A stretch of DNA of 64,000 nt from Salinispora pacifica CNR114 (GCF_000514775.1 NZ_AZWO01000001.1:124001-188000), one strand, 5' to 3'. Shown: positions 1 through 8,945, counted from the stretch's first letter. Numbers and translations are program-made. Notes: generated by a model not told the origin, from the letters alone.

Positions 1-1046
1 ACCGTTCCGTTGGTGGTGTCCAACACCGTGTACGCGGCGACGTTGTGTTCCGCATCGGGCTTCATCGCGTTGGCGAAGCCGCCGTCGGTCACGAAGTGGT
101 CGACCACCTTGCCCGCCACCGGGGAGCGGTTGATGTGGACGTCGAGCACCGACAGGAACACGGCGATCCGCAGCCATTCGCCGTCGCCGAACCGCTCGTC
201 GGAGAGGCGTTGTACCGAGAGCACCCTGCCATCGGCCGAGGCGACCACCGCGGACGGATCCGCTGGCACCTCCCGCTCCGGGTCCCGGAAGAAGGCGGCG
301 ACCGGTGCGGCGGCAAGGGCCGGCAGCAGCCACAGCTTGGAGGTCGGCCGGGCGACACGGGCCACCGCCGCCAGCCCGAGGGCGATCCCGGCGGCGGCCA
401 CCCCGTTGCTGTCGATGTGCATCGTGCGGGTCAGCGGCACGCTGGCGGGTCGGTACGCCGGGGCCAGCCCCACCGCCGCCGCCGCGGTGGCCGGGCTGAA
501 GCGGAGCCGGTGCACCCGCAGCGGTGGGTTGTTGCGCAGCAGCAGGTCGCTACCGACGCCGTGCAGCGCGGCCTGGCGGGCCAGTTCGTCGCTCGCGCCG
601 CCGGTGCGCCTGGCGATGGCGGGGGTGGCGAGGCTCAACGTGGCCCCGTTGTCGAGGTACTTGCCGAGCCCGTCGAGGGTGGCGCGGGTCTCCTCCATCG
701 TCCCGGTGAGCGGTTCACCGATGATCGCCACCGCTGCGGCCTCGGCGTCGGCCAGCGCGTCAACGACCCGGACCCGCTCGGCGACCCAGGGGCCCTGGGC
801 GGCTACGTGCGCGCGCAGCATCTCGGCGTCCGACCAGCCGGCCGGTACGACGGTGAGCGTGTCACCGGGCAACAGCGCCTCGATCGCCGCGGCGAGTACC
901 GGGGACTCCAGGCTGGCGTCGACCAGCAGGGCGGCCTTCGGCGCGTTGATCCGGGCGAGTTCCGAGACGAGGACACGGGCGGCGCGCTCGCCGATACGGA
1001 CCGGACCGGAGCGGCCGGTGGGAGGCACGGCGGGGGACTGGGTCAT
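1..1046 (-). CDS. psd: Phosphatidylserine decarboxylase, N-terminal extension form (partial, 3' end off window)
   Basis: Converts phosphatidylserine to phosphatidylethanolamine at the membrane. The minus strand is open from an ATG at 1046 (AGGAG about 12 nt upstream) to the left edge, 348 codons, so the C-terminus lies outside. The last ~130 residues show a hydrophobic stretch, then FFRDPEREVP, ASADGRV and FLSVLDVHINRSPVAG, which carry the conserved Asp and His regions of the PSD family. The LGST self-cleavage motif that makes the pyruvoyl group would lie off the window. About 200 residues precede the PSD domain; they include a Rossmann-like stretch (ALLVDASLESPVLAAAIEAL) that resembles a methyltransferase fold, which is inference. 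The usual bacterial enzyme lacks such an extension. Confidence 0.85.
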   Translation of the reverse strand, partial: MTQSPAVPPTGRSGPVRIGERAARVLVSELARINAPKAALLVDASLESPVLAAAIEALLPGDTLTVVPAGWSDAEMLRAHVAAQGPWVAERVRVVDALADAEAAAVAIIGEPLTGTMEETRATLDGLGKYLDNGATLSLATPAIARRTGGASDELARQAALHGVGSDLLLRNNPPLRVHRLRFSPATAAAAVGLAPAYRPASVPLTRTMHIDSNGVAAAGIALGLAAVARVARPTSKLWLLPALAAAPVAAFFRDPEREVPADPSAVVASADGRVLSVQRLSDERFGDGEWLRIAVFLSVLDVHINRSPVAGKVVDHFVTDGGFANAMKPDAEHNVAAYTVLDTTNGT

Positions 1047-1218
1047 GTCGGACAAGCTCCTGACGGTCGGGACGACGGGTCGGTGAGATCGGCGCGATCG
1101 GCGTCGGGTCGCTCGGCATCGCCCGTGGGCGCGCTGCCGGGTCGAACCGGCGAGTGCGTGGCGGGGCGGGCGCCACCGGCCAGCATATGCCCCGAGCCGG
1201 GTCGAGCCGGCGTTGCGC

Positions 1219-1488
1219 TCAGCGCCGATCCCCCTCGGCTGGCCCGGGCTCCGGCGTCGCACCGGTTGGCGGCGCCTCCGCCTCCGGAGCGGCCGGGCTG
1301 CCGAACCGGGCCGCGCGAAGCGCCCCGACCAGCCCCAGTACACCGATCAGTAGCAGCGCGCCGGCCAGGAACCAGCCCACCGGGGGGAGCGTGAGTTCGA
1401 GCAACCGGGCGACCAGCCACCAGGCGGCAAGGAGAAGGAAGATCAGCCCGAAGATCAACGACACCGAGTCGGTGCGATGGGGTTTCAC
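1219..1488 (-). CDS. Small two-helix membrane protein
   Basis: 89 residues with two predicted membrane segments, around residues 9-30 (LIFGLIFLLLAAWWLVARLL) and 36-58 (VGWFLAGALLLIGVLGLVGAL), followed by a Pro/Glu/Ala-rich cytoplasmic-like tail. Its ATG overlaps the stop of the upstream PspC gene by 4 nt (ATGA), so the two are almost certainly translationally coupled. I do not recognise a named family. Its context suggests a partner of the PspC envelope protein. Confidence 0.75.
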   Translation of the reverse strand: MKPHRTDSVSLIFGLIFLLLAAWWLVARLLELTLPPVGWFLAGALLLIGVLGLVGALRAARFGSPAAPEAEAPPTGATPEPGPAEGDRR

Positions 1489-2840
1489 CGGGTCACCTCC
1501 AGCGTGCCGACGTCAACGTGAACGGAGAGGCGTAGCGTTCCGCCGCCGGGGCCGTCCGCCCCCAGGTCGGTGCTTTCGTGGCGCGAACCGGTGGAGCCGC
1601 TGCGCTTGGCGACGCCCTGGTCGAAGACGACCGCGTCGCCGACGGTGACGGTCGCGGTGACGGTGGCGTCGACGTCCGGGGGCAAGATCACGGTGGCCTT
1701 CCCGGCGGTGACCGTCACCGTGACCTCGCTGCGCTTTCCGGTGAAATCCACCGAGCGTAGGTCGAGTAGTGAGTTGCCGGAGAGGTTCTCGTAGCGGTTG
1801 GCGAGCTCGGCATGGCTGGCCGGCGCCCAGGTCACCGCCTGGTTCACCGTTCGGAACCGGTCGGACTCGGCCACCGTGGCCACCCCCAGTGCGGCGGCGG
1901 TGATCAGGCCGAGCGCGATGAGCCAGCGGGCCCGGCCGAACCAGGCGCCGACGAGTAGGCCGAGGCCGATGGTGGCCAGGACGGCCGCGAAGTACGCGGA
2001 CGCGCCGAGGGCGGGTACGCCGGTCAGATCGAGGAGGGTCAGCAACCCGAGGACGAGGAAGACCAGCGAGAAGGTCACCCCACCGAGCGCGGAGCGTTCC
2101 CGCGGTCGTTTCCGCTCCGGCCGCGGGGCCGGTGGTGCGGGCGGCGGGGTCGGTGAGGCGTACGGCCCATGTGGGGCGAACGGCAGGCGGACGCCGCCAG
2201 GTGGAGCCTCGGGCGCTGTCGGCCAGGCCGGCGGCGGTGCCGAGGTTGGCCAGGGCGGCGGCGGTGCCGAGGTCGGCCAGGCCGGCGGCGGGGCAACGGG
2301 CGGGCCGGGTTGGCCCGGACGTTCGCGGTTGAGTAACAGCGCCCCGCTGATCAGGATCGCCGCGCCGAGCAGCATGGCCCGGAACGCGTCGGTGACGATG
2401 AAGGCGAAGCTGACCGCCACCAGGATGCCGAGCACGATCACGGTGACCGGGGACATGCTGGAGCGTCCCCGACCCAACATCGACTCGACCGGTGAGGCGG
2501 TGTCGCCCTCGCCCGGGATGATCAGCCAGGCGGAGATGTACACCAGGATGCCGACGCCGCCGAAGAAGCCGAGCACCGCGAGCAGCACCCGCCACAGCAC
2601 CGGATCGGTGTTCGTCGCCCGGCCGATCGCCGCGCAGACGCCAGCCAGATAGCGGCCGTCGCGCGGACGGACCAGCCCGTACCGCGAGGTGAAGCCGCCG
2701 CCCCCGAGCGGCGGCGGGGTGGGCGGGCTCCCGGGCGGCGGCGGGGTGGGCGGACCCGTGGGTGGTGGCGGTTCACCCGCCGGCGCCGCAGGTGGTGGCG
2801 TCGCCGCGGCTGGCTGGTGCTGGGCGGCTTCCTCGGTCAT
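1485..2840 (-). CDS. PspC-domain membrane protein with C-terminal adhesin-like beta domain
   Basis: 451 residues. A Pro/Gly-rich N-terminus is followed by a PspC domain at about residues 50-110 (GLVRPRDGRYLAGVCAAIGR then a hydrophobic helix ending AWLIIPGEGD). Next come two more membrane segments, a Pro-rich linker with about three near-copies of APPPxWPTS, and a second cluster of hydrophobic helices near 255-325. The last ~130 residues are Val/Thr-rich (VTVTAGKATVILPPDVDATV) and look like the beta-helical C-terminal domain of LiaF/DUF4097-type proteins. The gene is divergent from a PspC-histidine kinase, which suggests an envelope-stress module in which this protein senses or restrains the kinase. 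That role is inferred from LiaF-like systems. Confidence 0.85.
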   Translation of the reverse strand: MTEEAAQHQPAAATPPPAAPAGEPPPPTGPPTPPPPGSPPTPPPLGGGGFTSRYGLVRPRDGRYLAGVCAAIGRATNTDPVLWRVLLAVLGFFGGVGILVYISAWLIIPGEGDTASPVESMLGRGRSSMSPVTVIVLGILVAVSFAFIVTDAFRAMLLGAAILISGALLLNRERPGQPGPPVAPPPAWPTSAPPPPWPTSAPPPAWPTAPEAPPGGVRLPFAPHGPYASPTPPPAPPAPRPERKRPRERSALGGVTFSLVFLVLGLLTLLDLTGVPALGASAYFAAVLATIGLGLLVGAWFGRARWLIALGLITAAALGVATVAESDRFRTVNQAVTWAPASHAELANRYENLSGNSLLDLRSVDFTGKRSEVTVTVTAGKATVILPPDVDATVTATVTVGDAVVFDQGVAKRSGSTGSRHESTDLGADGPGGGTLRLSVHVDVGTLEVTR

Positions 2841-3035
2841 GACCTCGATCCTGCTCCCTCGTCGCCTCGTCGGCCTCCGGCGGAGACCCTGACCTCACCC
2901 TGAGATCAGGGCAGCAGGATCTCCGGGACGCCCCCGTGGTCGAGTGCTTACCTGGCGTGTGACGATCGGAACCAGCGGCGCGTGCCGCTCGCCGGAAGAA
3001 CCGCCGCGACTAGCTAGGGAGCCCCGATCAGTGTC

Positions 3036-4283
3036 GTGACCAACCCCCCGCGCCTCTATCGCGCCCGCGAGCACCGGATCGCTGCTGGGGTGGCGGCGGG
3101 GATCGCCGGGCACCTTCGCATCCCGGTGCTCTGGGTCCGGGTCGCGTTCCTGGTGTTGCTCGGCTTCAACGGCCTCGGGTTGCTGTTGTACGCGGCCCTC
3201 TGGGCGGTGGTGCCGCTGCGACCGGGGGACACCGCCACCCCGCCCCGTCGTGATGTGGCTCAGCTGCTGCCGTTTGTGGCGATCGGCCTGGGGGTGCTGA
3301 TCTTCCAGGTGATCTTCTTTGATGCGGTGGGTGCGACCGGTGTTGCGGGCACCGCCGGCTGGCTTGTCACGATCATCGCGGTCGGGGCCGGGCTGATCTG
3401 GCACCAGTCCGCACCGCAGCGGCGACGGCAGTGGGACGGGACGCTGCCGGTGCCCTGGCTGAGCGCGGTGGTGGAGGAGAGTGACCGGCGGGCGTTCGTG
3501 CTTCGCTTCATCGGCGGCGGAATCCTGGTCGCGGTGGGGGTGATCGGGGTCGCGGCGGTGTACTCCCCGACGCAGAACTTCGACGCGGTGCTCAACGGCG
3601 TGATCTTCGCCTTGGTCGGTCTGGCGGGGGTCGGGGTGGTGGCCGCGCCGGTGCTCTGGCGAACCTGGAACCAGCTTCGGTCGGAGCGGGAAGGGCGGAT
3701 CCGGGAGCAGGAACGGGCCGAACTGGCTGCCATGGTGCATGACCAGGTGCTGCACACCCTCGCGTTGATCCAACGCAACGCCGGCGACGGGAAGACGGTG
3801 ACGCGGCTGGCCCGGGGGCAGGAGCGCTCGCTGCGCAACTGGCTCTACCGGCCGACTGCCTCGCCGACGGAGCGCTTCGCGGCAGCGCTGGAGCTGGTGG
3901 CGGCCGAGGTGGAGGACACCTACGCGGTCACGGTGGAGACGGTGGTCGTCGGTGACCGGGAGACCGACGAGCGGGTCGGCGCGTTGGTGGCCGCCGCTCG
4001 CGAGGCGTTGGTGAACGCGGGCCGGCATGCTGGGGTGCAGACCGTCTCGCTCTACGCCGAGGTCGAACCGGAGCAGGTCAGTGTCTTCGTCCGGGATCGG
4101 GGGAGGGGTTTCGATCCGGCTACGGTGGAGGAACGCCGGCACGGCGTTCGGGGCTCGATTATCGGCCGGATGAAGCGACACGGTGGCCGGGCGGAGATCC
4201 GCTCCGGGCCCGGGGAAGGGACCGAGATCCGGTTGATCCTGCCGATCTCCCGTGACGGGTCCACGGCGGAGAGGAGTAGGTGA
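3036..4283 (+). CDS. Sensor histidine kinase with N-terminal PspC domain
   Basis: 415 residues starting at GTG 3036; the in-phase GTG just before it is followed by a stop. AGGGAG lies about 14 nt upstream. Residues 1-65 are a PspC domain (YRAREHRIAAGVAAGIAGHL, then a hydrophobic segment). Four further membrane helices follow to about residue 210. The dimerisation/phosphoacceptor segment is AAMVHDQVLHTLALIQ, of the HisKA_3 (NarL-partner) type. The ATPase domain has an N box (AAREALVNAGRHAG) and glycine boxes (VRDRGRGFDP, GVRGSIIGRMKRHGG). It would autophosphorylate on the His of MVHDQ and pass phosphate to the response regulator encoded immediately downstream. Its stop overlaps that gene's start. 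Confidence 0.9.
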   Translation: MTNPPRLYRAREHRIAAGVAAGIAGHLRIPVLWVRVAFLVLLGFNGLGLLLYAALWAVVPLRPGDTATPPRRDVAQLLPFVAIGLGVLIFQVIFFDAVGATGVAGTAGWLVTIIAVGAGLIWHQSAPQRRRQWDGTLPVPWLSAVVEESDRRAFVLRFIGGGILVAVGVIGVAAVYSPTQNFDAVLNGVIFALVGLAGVGVVAAPVLWRTWNQLRSEREGRIREQERAELAAMVHDQVLHTLALIQRNAGDGKTVTRLARGQERSLRNWLYRPTASPTERFAAALELVAAEVEDTYAVTVETVVVGDRETDERVGALVAAAREALVNAGRHAGVQTVSLYAEVEPEQVSVFVRDRGRGFDPATVEERRHGVRGSIIGRMKRHGGRAEIRSGPGEGTEIRLILPISRDGSTAERSR

Positions 4284-4969
4284 TGGCGGACCAGACGCCG
4301 GATTCAGTGGTGGAGGCGGGTGTGGCCGCGCGGCGGCTGCGGGTCTTCCTCGTTGACGATCATGTGATGTTCCGGGCCGGAGTCCGTGCCGAGCTGGGTG
4401 CGCATGTCGACGTGGTGGGCGAGGCGAGCACGGTGGCGGAGGCGGTCAGTCGGATCGCCGCCACCGAGCCCGATGTGGTGCTGCTTGATGTGCACATGCC
4501 GGAGGGGGGTGGCCGGGCGGTGCTTGAGGCCATCCGGCGTACGCACCCGTACGTGCGGTTCCTCGCGCTCAGCGTCTCGGACGCGGCCGAGGACGTGATC
4601 GGGCTGATCCGCGCTGGCGCCCGGGGCTATGTCACCAAGACGATCTCACCGGACGAGTTGGCGGCGGCGGTCCGCCGAGTCGCCGAGGGCGACGCCGTCT
4701 TCAGTCCCCGGCTGGCCGGTTTCGTACTGGACGCCTTCGCCGCCCGGCCGGACGTGCCGGTCTCGGACCCCGAGCTGGACCTGTTGACCAACCGGGAACG
4801 GGAGGTGTTGCGTCTACTCGCTCGGGGGTACGCGTACAAGGAGATCGCCAGGGAGCTGTACATCTCGATCAAGACGGTCGAGACGCACGTGTCGAACGTC
4901 CTCCGCAAGCTCCAGATGTCCAGCCGCTACGAGTTGTCGCGCTGGGCGGCGGATCGTCGGCTCGTCTGA
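4280..4969 (+). CDS. LuxR/NarL-family response regulator
   Basis: Partner of the PspC-kinase, with which it overlaps (GTGATG over the kinase TGA). The start may be GTG 4280 or, with better spacing from GAGGAG, ATG 4283. The receiver domain carries the acidic pair (LVDDHVMF), the phospho-Asp (VVLLDVHMPEGG) and the conserved Lys (YVTKTISPDEL). The C-terminal LuxR helix-turn-helix is LTNREREVLRLLARGYAYKEIARELYISIKTVETHVSNVL (shown here only as a landmark from LTNRERE to THVSNVL, residues ~155-200). It probably regulates envelope-stress genes, perhaps including the divergent PspC operon. Confidence 0.92.
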   Translation: MMADQTPDSVVEAGVAARRLRVFLVDDHVMFRAGVRAELGAHVDVVGEASTVAEAVSRIAATEPDVVLLDVHMPEGGGRAVLEAIRRTHPYVRFLALSVSDAAEDVIGLIRAGARGYVTKTISPDELAAAVRRVAEGDAVFSPRLAGFVLDAFAARPDVPVSDPELDLLTNREREVLRLLARGYAYKEIARELYISIKTVETHVSNVLRKLQMSSRYELSRWAADRRLV

Positions 4970-4979
4970 GCCGACGATC
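4952..4979 (+). terminator. Hairpin overlapping the response-regulator stop
   Basis: A perfect 12-bp stem, GATCGTCGGCTC / GAGCCGACGATC, with a GTCT loop. The stop codon of the response regulator lies inside it. There is no T-run, as is common for actinobacterial terminators. Confidence 0.6.
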
Positions 4980-5020
4980 GGCTGTGACGACGGGTTGCTC
5001 AACGTGACAGGACTGGCTAC

Positions 5021-5096
5021 TGTCGATGTAGTTTTTCCGACTCTTACCACGCTTGCCCGGGGTCGATGTACACACCTATGGGTGGATGTACACACC
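5021..5096 (+). promoter_or_regulatory. Phased direct repeats upstream of peptide-importer operon 1
   Basis: GTCGATGTA occurs at 5022-5030 and 5062-5070, and GTGGATGTA at 5082-5090. The last two extend to GATGTACACACC. Spacings are 40 and 20 bp, so all copies face the same side of the helix. They lie just upstream of a possible -10 (GATAAC, ~5118) and about 120 nt before the binding-protein gene. They look like regulator binding sites; no regulator can be named. Confidence 0.45.
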
Positions 5097-5209
5097 GTCC
5101 CGGCCGGGTATCGGGTTGATAACACGCCTTCCCGCTAGCGCGCGTCTGGTGTCACAGTGGCAGGCACCTCACACCCCCTCGTGAGCTGAGCGCCTGAGGA
5201 GGCACTCCC

Positions 5210-6835
5210 ATGCGTGGGAAATTCCTGAAGGTGGCGGTCGCGGCGACCGCCACCGCTATGTTGGCCACCGCCTGTGGCAGCGACTCGAGCGATGCTGGCG
5301 ACGACGCCGCCGGCGGCACGCTTCGGGTATATGCATCCGAGCCGGCGTACCTGCTGCCGTCGAATGCCAACGACGAGCCGTCGATCTATGTGGTTCGCCA
5401 GCTCTACCGCGGTCTGGTCAAGTACAACGCCGAGACCGGTGATCCAGAGATGGATCTGGCCGAGTCGATCGACTCGGACGACCAGAAGCTCTGGACGATC
5501 AAGCTGAAGGACGGCTACACCTTCGACAACGGTGAGCCGGTCGACGCCGACGCCTTCATCCGGTCGTGGAACTTCGCCGCCTACGCGCCGAACGCCCAGA
5601 ACAACGGCTCCTTCATGACGCGGATCGCCGGTATCGACGAGGTCCTGCCCAAGGACCCGGACGGTGACGGCCCGGAGAAGGCCCCGGAGCCGACGGCCGA
5701 GACGCTGTCCGGCCTGAAGAAGGTCGACGACCTGACCTTCACCGTCGAGCTCAGCGAGCCGTTCAGCGGCTTCCCGATCGTGGTTGGCTACCCGGGCTTC
5801 TCGCCGATGGCCCAGGCCTGCCTGGACGACACGGATGCCTGTAACGAGACCCCGATCGGCAACGGCCCATACAAGATCGACGGTAGCTGGAAGCACGACG
5901 TCGAGATCAACCTGGTCCGTAGCGACAGCTGGAAGGGCGAGGCGGGTAAGCCCGCTGCGATCAACTACCGGATCTTCGGGGACGTGGACGCGGCCTACGC
6001 CGCCTTCCAGGCCGGCGAGCTGGACGTGATGTACACGATCCCGCCGGCGCGCTTCAAGGAGGCCAAGGCCAGCTACGGCGACCGGCTGTACGAGCAGGCG
6101 AGCGGCAGCCTCAACTACGTCGGGCTGCCCCTGTACGACGAGAGCTTCCAGGACAAGCGGATCCGTCAGGCGATCTCGATGGCGGTCGACCGGGAGTCCA
6201 TCGTGGACGCCGTCTTCGACGGCCGGTGGACTCCCGCCACCGGCTTCGTCGCGCCGACCTTCCAGGGTGCTCGCGAGGGTGTCTGCACCTACTGCACGAA
6301 GGACGTCGAGGCGGCCAAGAAGCTGCTCGAAGAGGCCGGCGGCTGGCCGGAGGGGAAGAAGCTGACCCTGTGGGCCAACGCGGGCGCCGGCCACGACGCC
6401 TGGCTGCAGGCGGTCGGCGACCAGATCAAGGCCGTGCTGGGCATCGACTACGAACTGAAGGTCAACCTGCAGTTCGCCGAGTACCTGGAGAAGGCGGACA
6501 ACCGGGAGTTCACCGGCCCGTTCCGGCTCGGCTGGGGTCCGGACTACCCGTACCTGGAGACCTACCTGACCCCGACCTACGGCACCGGCGCCAAGAGCAA
6601 CTACACCACCTTCAGCAACGCTGATTTTGACAGCCTGCTGAAGCAGGGTGACTCCGCCCCGAGCGTGGAGGAGGCCATCCCCTTCTACCAGCAGGCCGAG
6701 GACATCCTGGCCGAGGAACTGCCGGTCATCCCGATGTTCTGGCGTAAGGAAGCGGCGATCTACAGCGAGCACGTCGACAACTTTGTCTGGAACAAGGTCG
6801 CGGGCGCCGACTACGGTGCGACCGCGCTGAAGTAG
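5210..6835 (+). CDS. Peptide ABC transporter substrate-binding lipoprotein (SBP_bac_5), operon 1
   Basis: 541 residues. The N-terminus is a lipoprotein signal with lipobox LATAC (Cys at about residue 22), so the mature protein is anchored outside the membrane. The body matches family 5 oligopeptide/dipeptide binding proteins: LKDGYTFDNGEPVDADAFI, the IRQAISMAVDRE segment, and the late FRLGWGPDYPYLETYL. GAGGAGG sits 8 nt before the ATG. It is the first gene of a five-gene importer; a strong hairpin separates it from the permeases, so it is probably made in excess. The peptide specificity cannot be read from sequence. Confidence 0.93.
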   Translation: MRGKFLKVAVAATATAMLATACGSDSSDAGDDAAGGTLRVYASEPAYLLPSNANDEPSIYVVRQLYRGLVKYNAETGDPEMDLAESIDSDDQKLWTIKLKDGYTFDNGEPVDADAFIRSWNFAAYAPNAQNNGSFMTRIAGIDEVLPKDPDGDGPEKAPEPTAETLSGLKKVDDLTFTVELSEPFSGFPIVVGYPGFSPMAQACLDDTDACNETPIGNGPYKIDGSWKHDVEINLVRSDSWKGEAGKPAAINYRIFGDVDAAYAAFQAGELDVMYTIPPARFKEAKASYGDRLYEQASGSLNYVGLPLYDESFQDKRIRQAISMAVDRESIVDAVFDGRWTPATGFVAPTFQGAREGVCTYCTKDVEAAKKLLEEAGGWPEGKKLTLWANAGAGHDAWLQAVGDQIKAVLGIDYELKVNLQFAEYLEKADNREFTGPFRLGWGPDYPYLETYLTPTYGTGAKSNYTTFSNADFDSLLKQGDSAPSVEEAIPFYQQAEDILAEELPVIPMFWRKEAAIYSEHVDNFVWNKVAGADYGATALK

Positions 6836-6876
6836 AACTGAGCTTCGGCTATCTGATCCCGCCGTAACCAGGATGT

Positions 6877-6915
6877 GGCGGCAACGGTCACCCCACCAGG
6901 GTGATCGTTGCCGCC
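6877..6915 (+). terminator. Intercistronic hairpin between binding protein and permease
   Basis: GGCGGCAACG-G-TCACCC pairs with GGGTGA-T-CGTTGCCGCC around a 5-nt loop, giving a 17-bp stem with one G-T pair. It probably stabilises or attenuates, giving more binding-protein mRNA than permease mRNA. Operon 2 has an equivalent structure. Confidence 0.6.
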
Positions 6916-6942
6916 GTATCAGCGCCGAGAGGAGACCCCGAC

Positions 6943-7953
6943 ATGGGGCGCTACGTCATTCGACGGTTGCTCCAGTTCATTCCGACCGTGCTGGGCACCA
7001 TGTTCCTGCTCCACTACATGACCTCGCTGGCGATTCAGTTCAGTGGGAACCCGGTCCGTGCCATCTTCGGCGACCGGACCCCGCCGCCGGCCCTACTCCA
7101 GTCGATCACCGAACGCCTCGGCTACGGTGACCCCTGCCTCGAGCAGAAGGGCAACCCCTGCTTCGGGCTCTTCCTCGACCGGGTGAGCGGAGTCTTCCTA
7201 AGCTTCGACTTCGGCATCGACCTGCGGGAGCAGGAGGTAACCGAGCTGGTTGCCAATGCCATTCCGTACACCCTGAAGCTGCTGGTGATCGCGATCGTCT
7301 TCGAGGCGGTCGTGGGTATCGCCGCCGGCGTCTGGGCGGGTCTGCGGGGCGGCAGCTTCGCCGACAACCTGGTGAAGATCAGCACCGTCTTCGTGATCTC
7401 TGTGCCGATCTTCGTGCTCGGCGTGGTGGTGCGAGAGTTCATCGGGGTCAAGTTCGGCAACATTCTGCGTGATCAGGAGTGGCTCCCCGACGTTGTCGCG
7501 TACGGGTTCTTCAGCCCCGGCTTCAAGCCGGACTACCCCTTCGCCAGCCTCCTGATTCCCGGCATGGTGCTCGGCTCGGTCGCGCTCGCCACCACCGCGC
7601 GGCTGACCCGGACCAGCATCATGGAGAACATTCGGGCGGACTTCGTCCGGACCGCCCGGGCAAAGGGCTTGGCCAACAAGCGGGTCATCGGCGTGCACAC
7701 GCTGCGTAACTCGCTGATCCCGGTGATCACGTACCTCGGCGTCGACATCGGTTCGGCGATGGCCGGTGCGGTGGTTACCGAGACCATCTTCAACGTGCCC
7801 GGTATCGGTCGGCTGGTGACGGCTGCCGCCCGGGAGGGAGAGTCGTCCGTGGTCATCGGCGTGGTGACCATGCTGGTGTTGGTCGTTCTGCTCGCCAACC
7901 TGTTGGTTGACCTCCTGTACGCCGTGCTCGACCCGAGGATCCGCTATGAGTGA
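6943..7953 (+). CDS. Peptide ABC transporter permease (DppB/OppB type), operon 1
   Basis: 336 residues from ATG 6943, chosen over the upstream in-frame GTG at 6901 because GAGAGGAG lies just before it and MGRYVIRRLLQFIPTVLGTM is the standard DppB N-terminus. About six membrane helices are visible. The conserved cytoplasmic EAA-type loop reads FVRTARAKGLANKRVIGVH, and the protein ends VLDPRIRYE as is usual for this family. It pairs with the DppC-type permease encoded next to form the translocation channel. Confidence 0.93.
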   Translation: MGRYVIRRLLQFIPTVLGTMFLLHYMTSLAIQFSGNPVRAIFGDRTPPPALLQSITERLGYGDPCLEQKGNPCFGLFLDRVSGVFLSFDFGIDLREQEVTELVANAIPYTLKLLVIAIVFEAVVGIAAGVWAGLRGGSFADNLVKISTVFVISVPIFVLGVVVREFIGVKFGNILRDQEWLPDVVAYGFFSPGFKPDYPFASLLIPGMVLGSVALATTARLTRTSIMENIRADFVRTARAKGLANKRVIGVHTLRNSLIPVITYLGVDIGSAMAGAVVTETIFNVPGIGRLVTAAAREGESSVVIGVVTMLVLVVLLANLLVDLLYAVLDPRIRYE

Positions 7954-8027
7954 CGGCACCGTGGTCAGTAACCGGGGGCCGGTGACACCGGCGATCCGCG
8001 GCAGGGCGAAGCGAAACGAGGTGGGAC

Positions 8028-8945
8028 ATGAGTGACGCGACGAGTGCCGGCACCGCCGTCGGCGGTGCCCCCGGGAAGACGAGCAAGAGCGGCAAGGAGC
8101 GCAACGCCAGCCTGTGGGCGGATGCCCGCCGGCAGCTGGTCCGCGACCCGGTCTTCATGCTCGCCGTGCTCTACATCGTGGTGGTCAGCACGATGGCGGC
8201 CTTCCCGAAGCTCTGGACCGGTCAGGACCCGCGGGCGTGCCACACCGACCAGTCTCGGATCGCGCCGAGCTGGGAGCACCCGTTTGGCTTCAACATCCAG
8301 GGCTGCGACTACTACTCGCACGCCATCTATGGCGCCCGGCCATCAATGGTGATTGCGATCATGGCTACCGGGGGCATCGTGCTCTTCGGCGGCCTGATGG
8401 GCCTCCTCGCCGGCTACTACGGCGGCTGGGTGGACGGGCTCATCTCCCGGCTGATGGACATCTTCTTCTCGCTGCCGTTCCTGCTCGGCGCGATCGTCTT
8501 CCTGACCGTGATCAAGCAGCAGAACATCTTCACCATCGCCCTGGTGCTGTTCCTGCTGAGCTGGCCGACGATCGCCCGGATCATCCGCGGTAGCGTCATC
8601 TCCTCAAAGGACCTGGACTATGTGCAGGCCGCCAAGGCGGTCGGGGCGGGTAACGGCCGGTTGATGTTCCGGCACATCCTGCCGAACGCGATCGCGCCGA
8701 TGTTGGTGTACGCCACGATCGTGCTGGGCTCGTTCGTCGCCGCGGAGGCCACGCTGACCTTCCTCGGTATCGGGCTCCAGCCGCCGACGCAGTCCTGGGG
8801 CATCATGATCTCGGCCCACCAGGTCTACTTCCTGGAGGATCCGTGGCTGCTGCTCTTCCCCTGCGGACTGTTGATTGGCACGGTGCTGTCCTTCATTCTC
8901 ATGGGTGACGCCCTGCGTGACGCCCTCGACCCGAAGTTCCGGTGA
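8028..8945 (+). CDS. Peptide ABC transporter permease (DppC/OppC type), operon 1
   Basis: 305 residues. A polar cytoplasmic N-terminus is followed by the first helix (PVFMLAVLYIVVVSTMAAF) and an extracytoplasmic loop with two cysteines that could form a disulfide (CHTDQ, QGCDYY). The BPD_transp_1 domain follows, with the EAA loop KDLDYVQAAKAVGAGNGRL and the typical end [13 protein letters not shown] 74-nt gap separates it from the DppB gene; its last codons overlap the first ATPase gene. Confidence 0.93.
   Translation: MSDATSAGTAVGGAPGKTSKSGKERNASLWADARRQLVRDPVFMLAVLYIVVVSTMAAFPKLWTGQDPRACHTDQSRIAPSWEHPFGFNIQGCDYYSHAIYGARPSMVIAIMATGGIVLFGGLMGLLAGYYGGWVDGLISRLMDIFFSLPFLLGAIVFLTVIKQQNIFTIALVLFLLSWPTIARIIRGSVISSKDLDYVQAAKAVGAGNGRLMFRHILPNAIAPMLVYATIVLGSFVAAEATLTFLGIGLQPPTQSWGIMISAHQVYFLEDPWLLLFPCGLLIGTVLSFILMGDALRDALDPKFR

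Noticed and set aside
45-1394. A 449-codon plus-strand frame over the left edge
   Set aside because: The opposite strand encodes recognisable phosphatidylserine decarboxylase; this frame is low-complexity Arg/Gly/Ala.
2895-4181. A 428-codon minus-strand frame opposite the histidine kinase
   Set aside because: It is His/Arg/Asp-rich shadow sequence with no domain.
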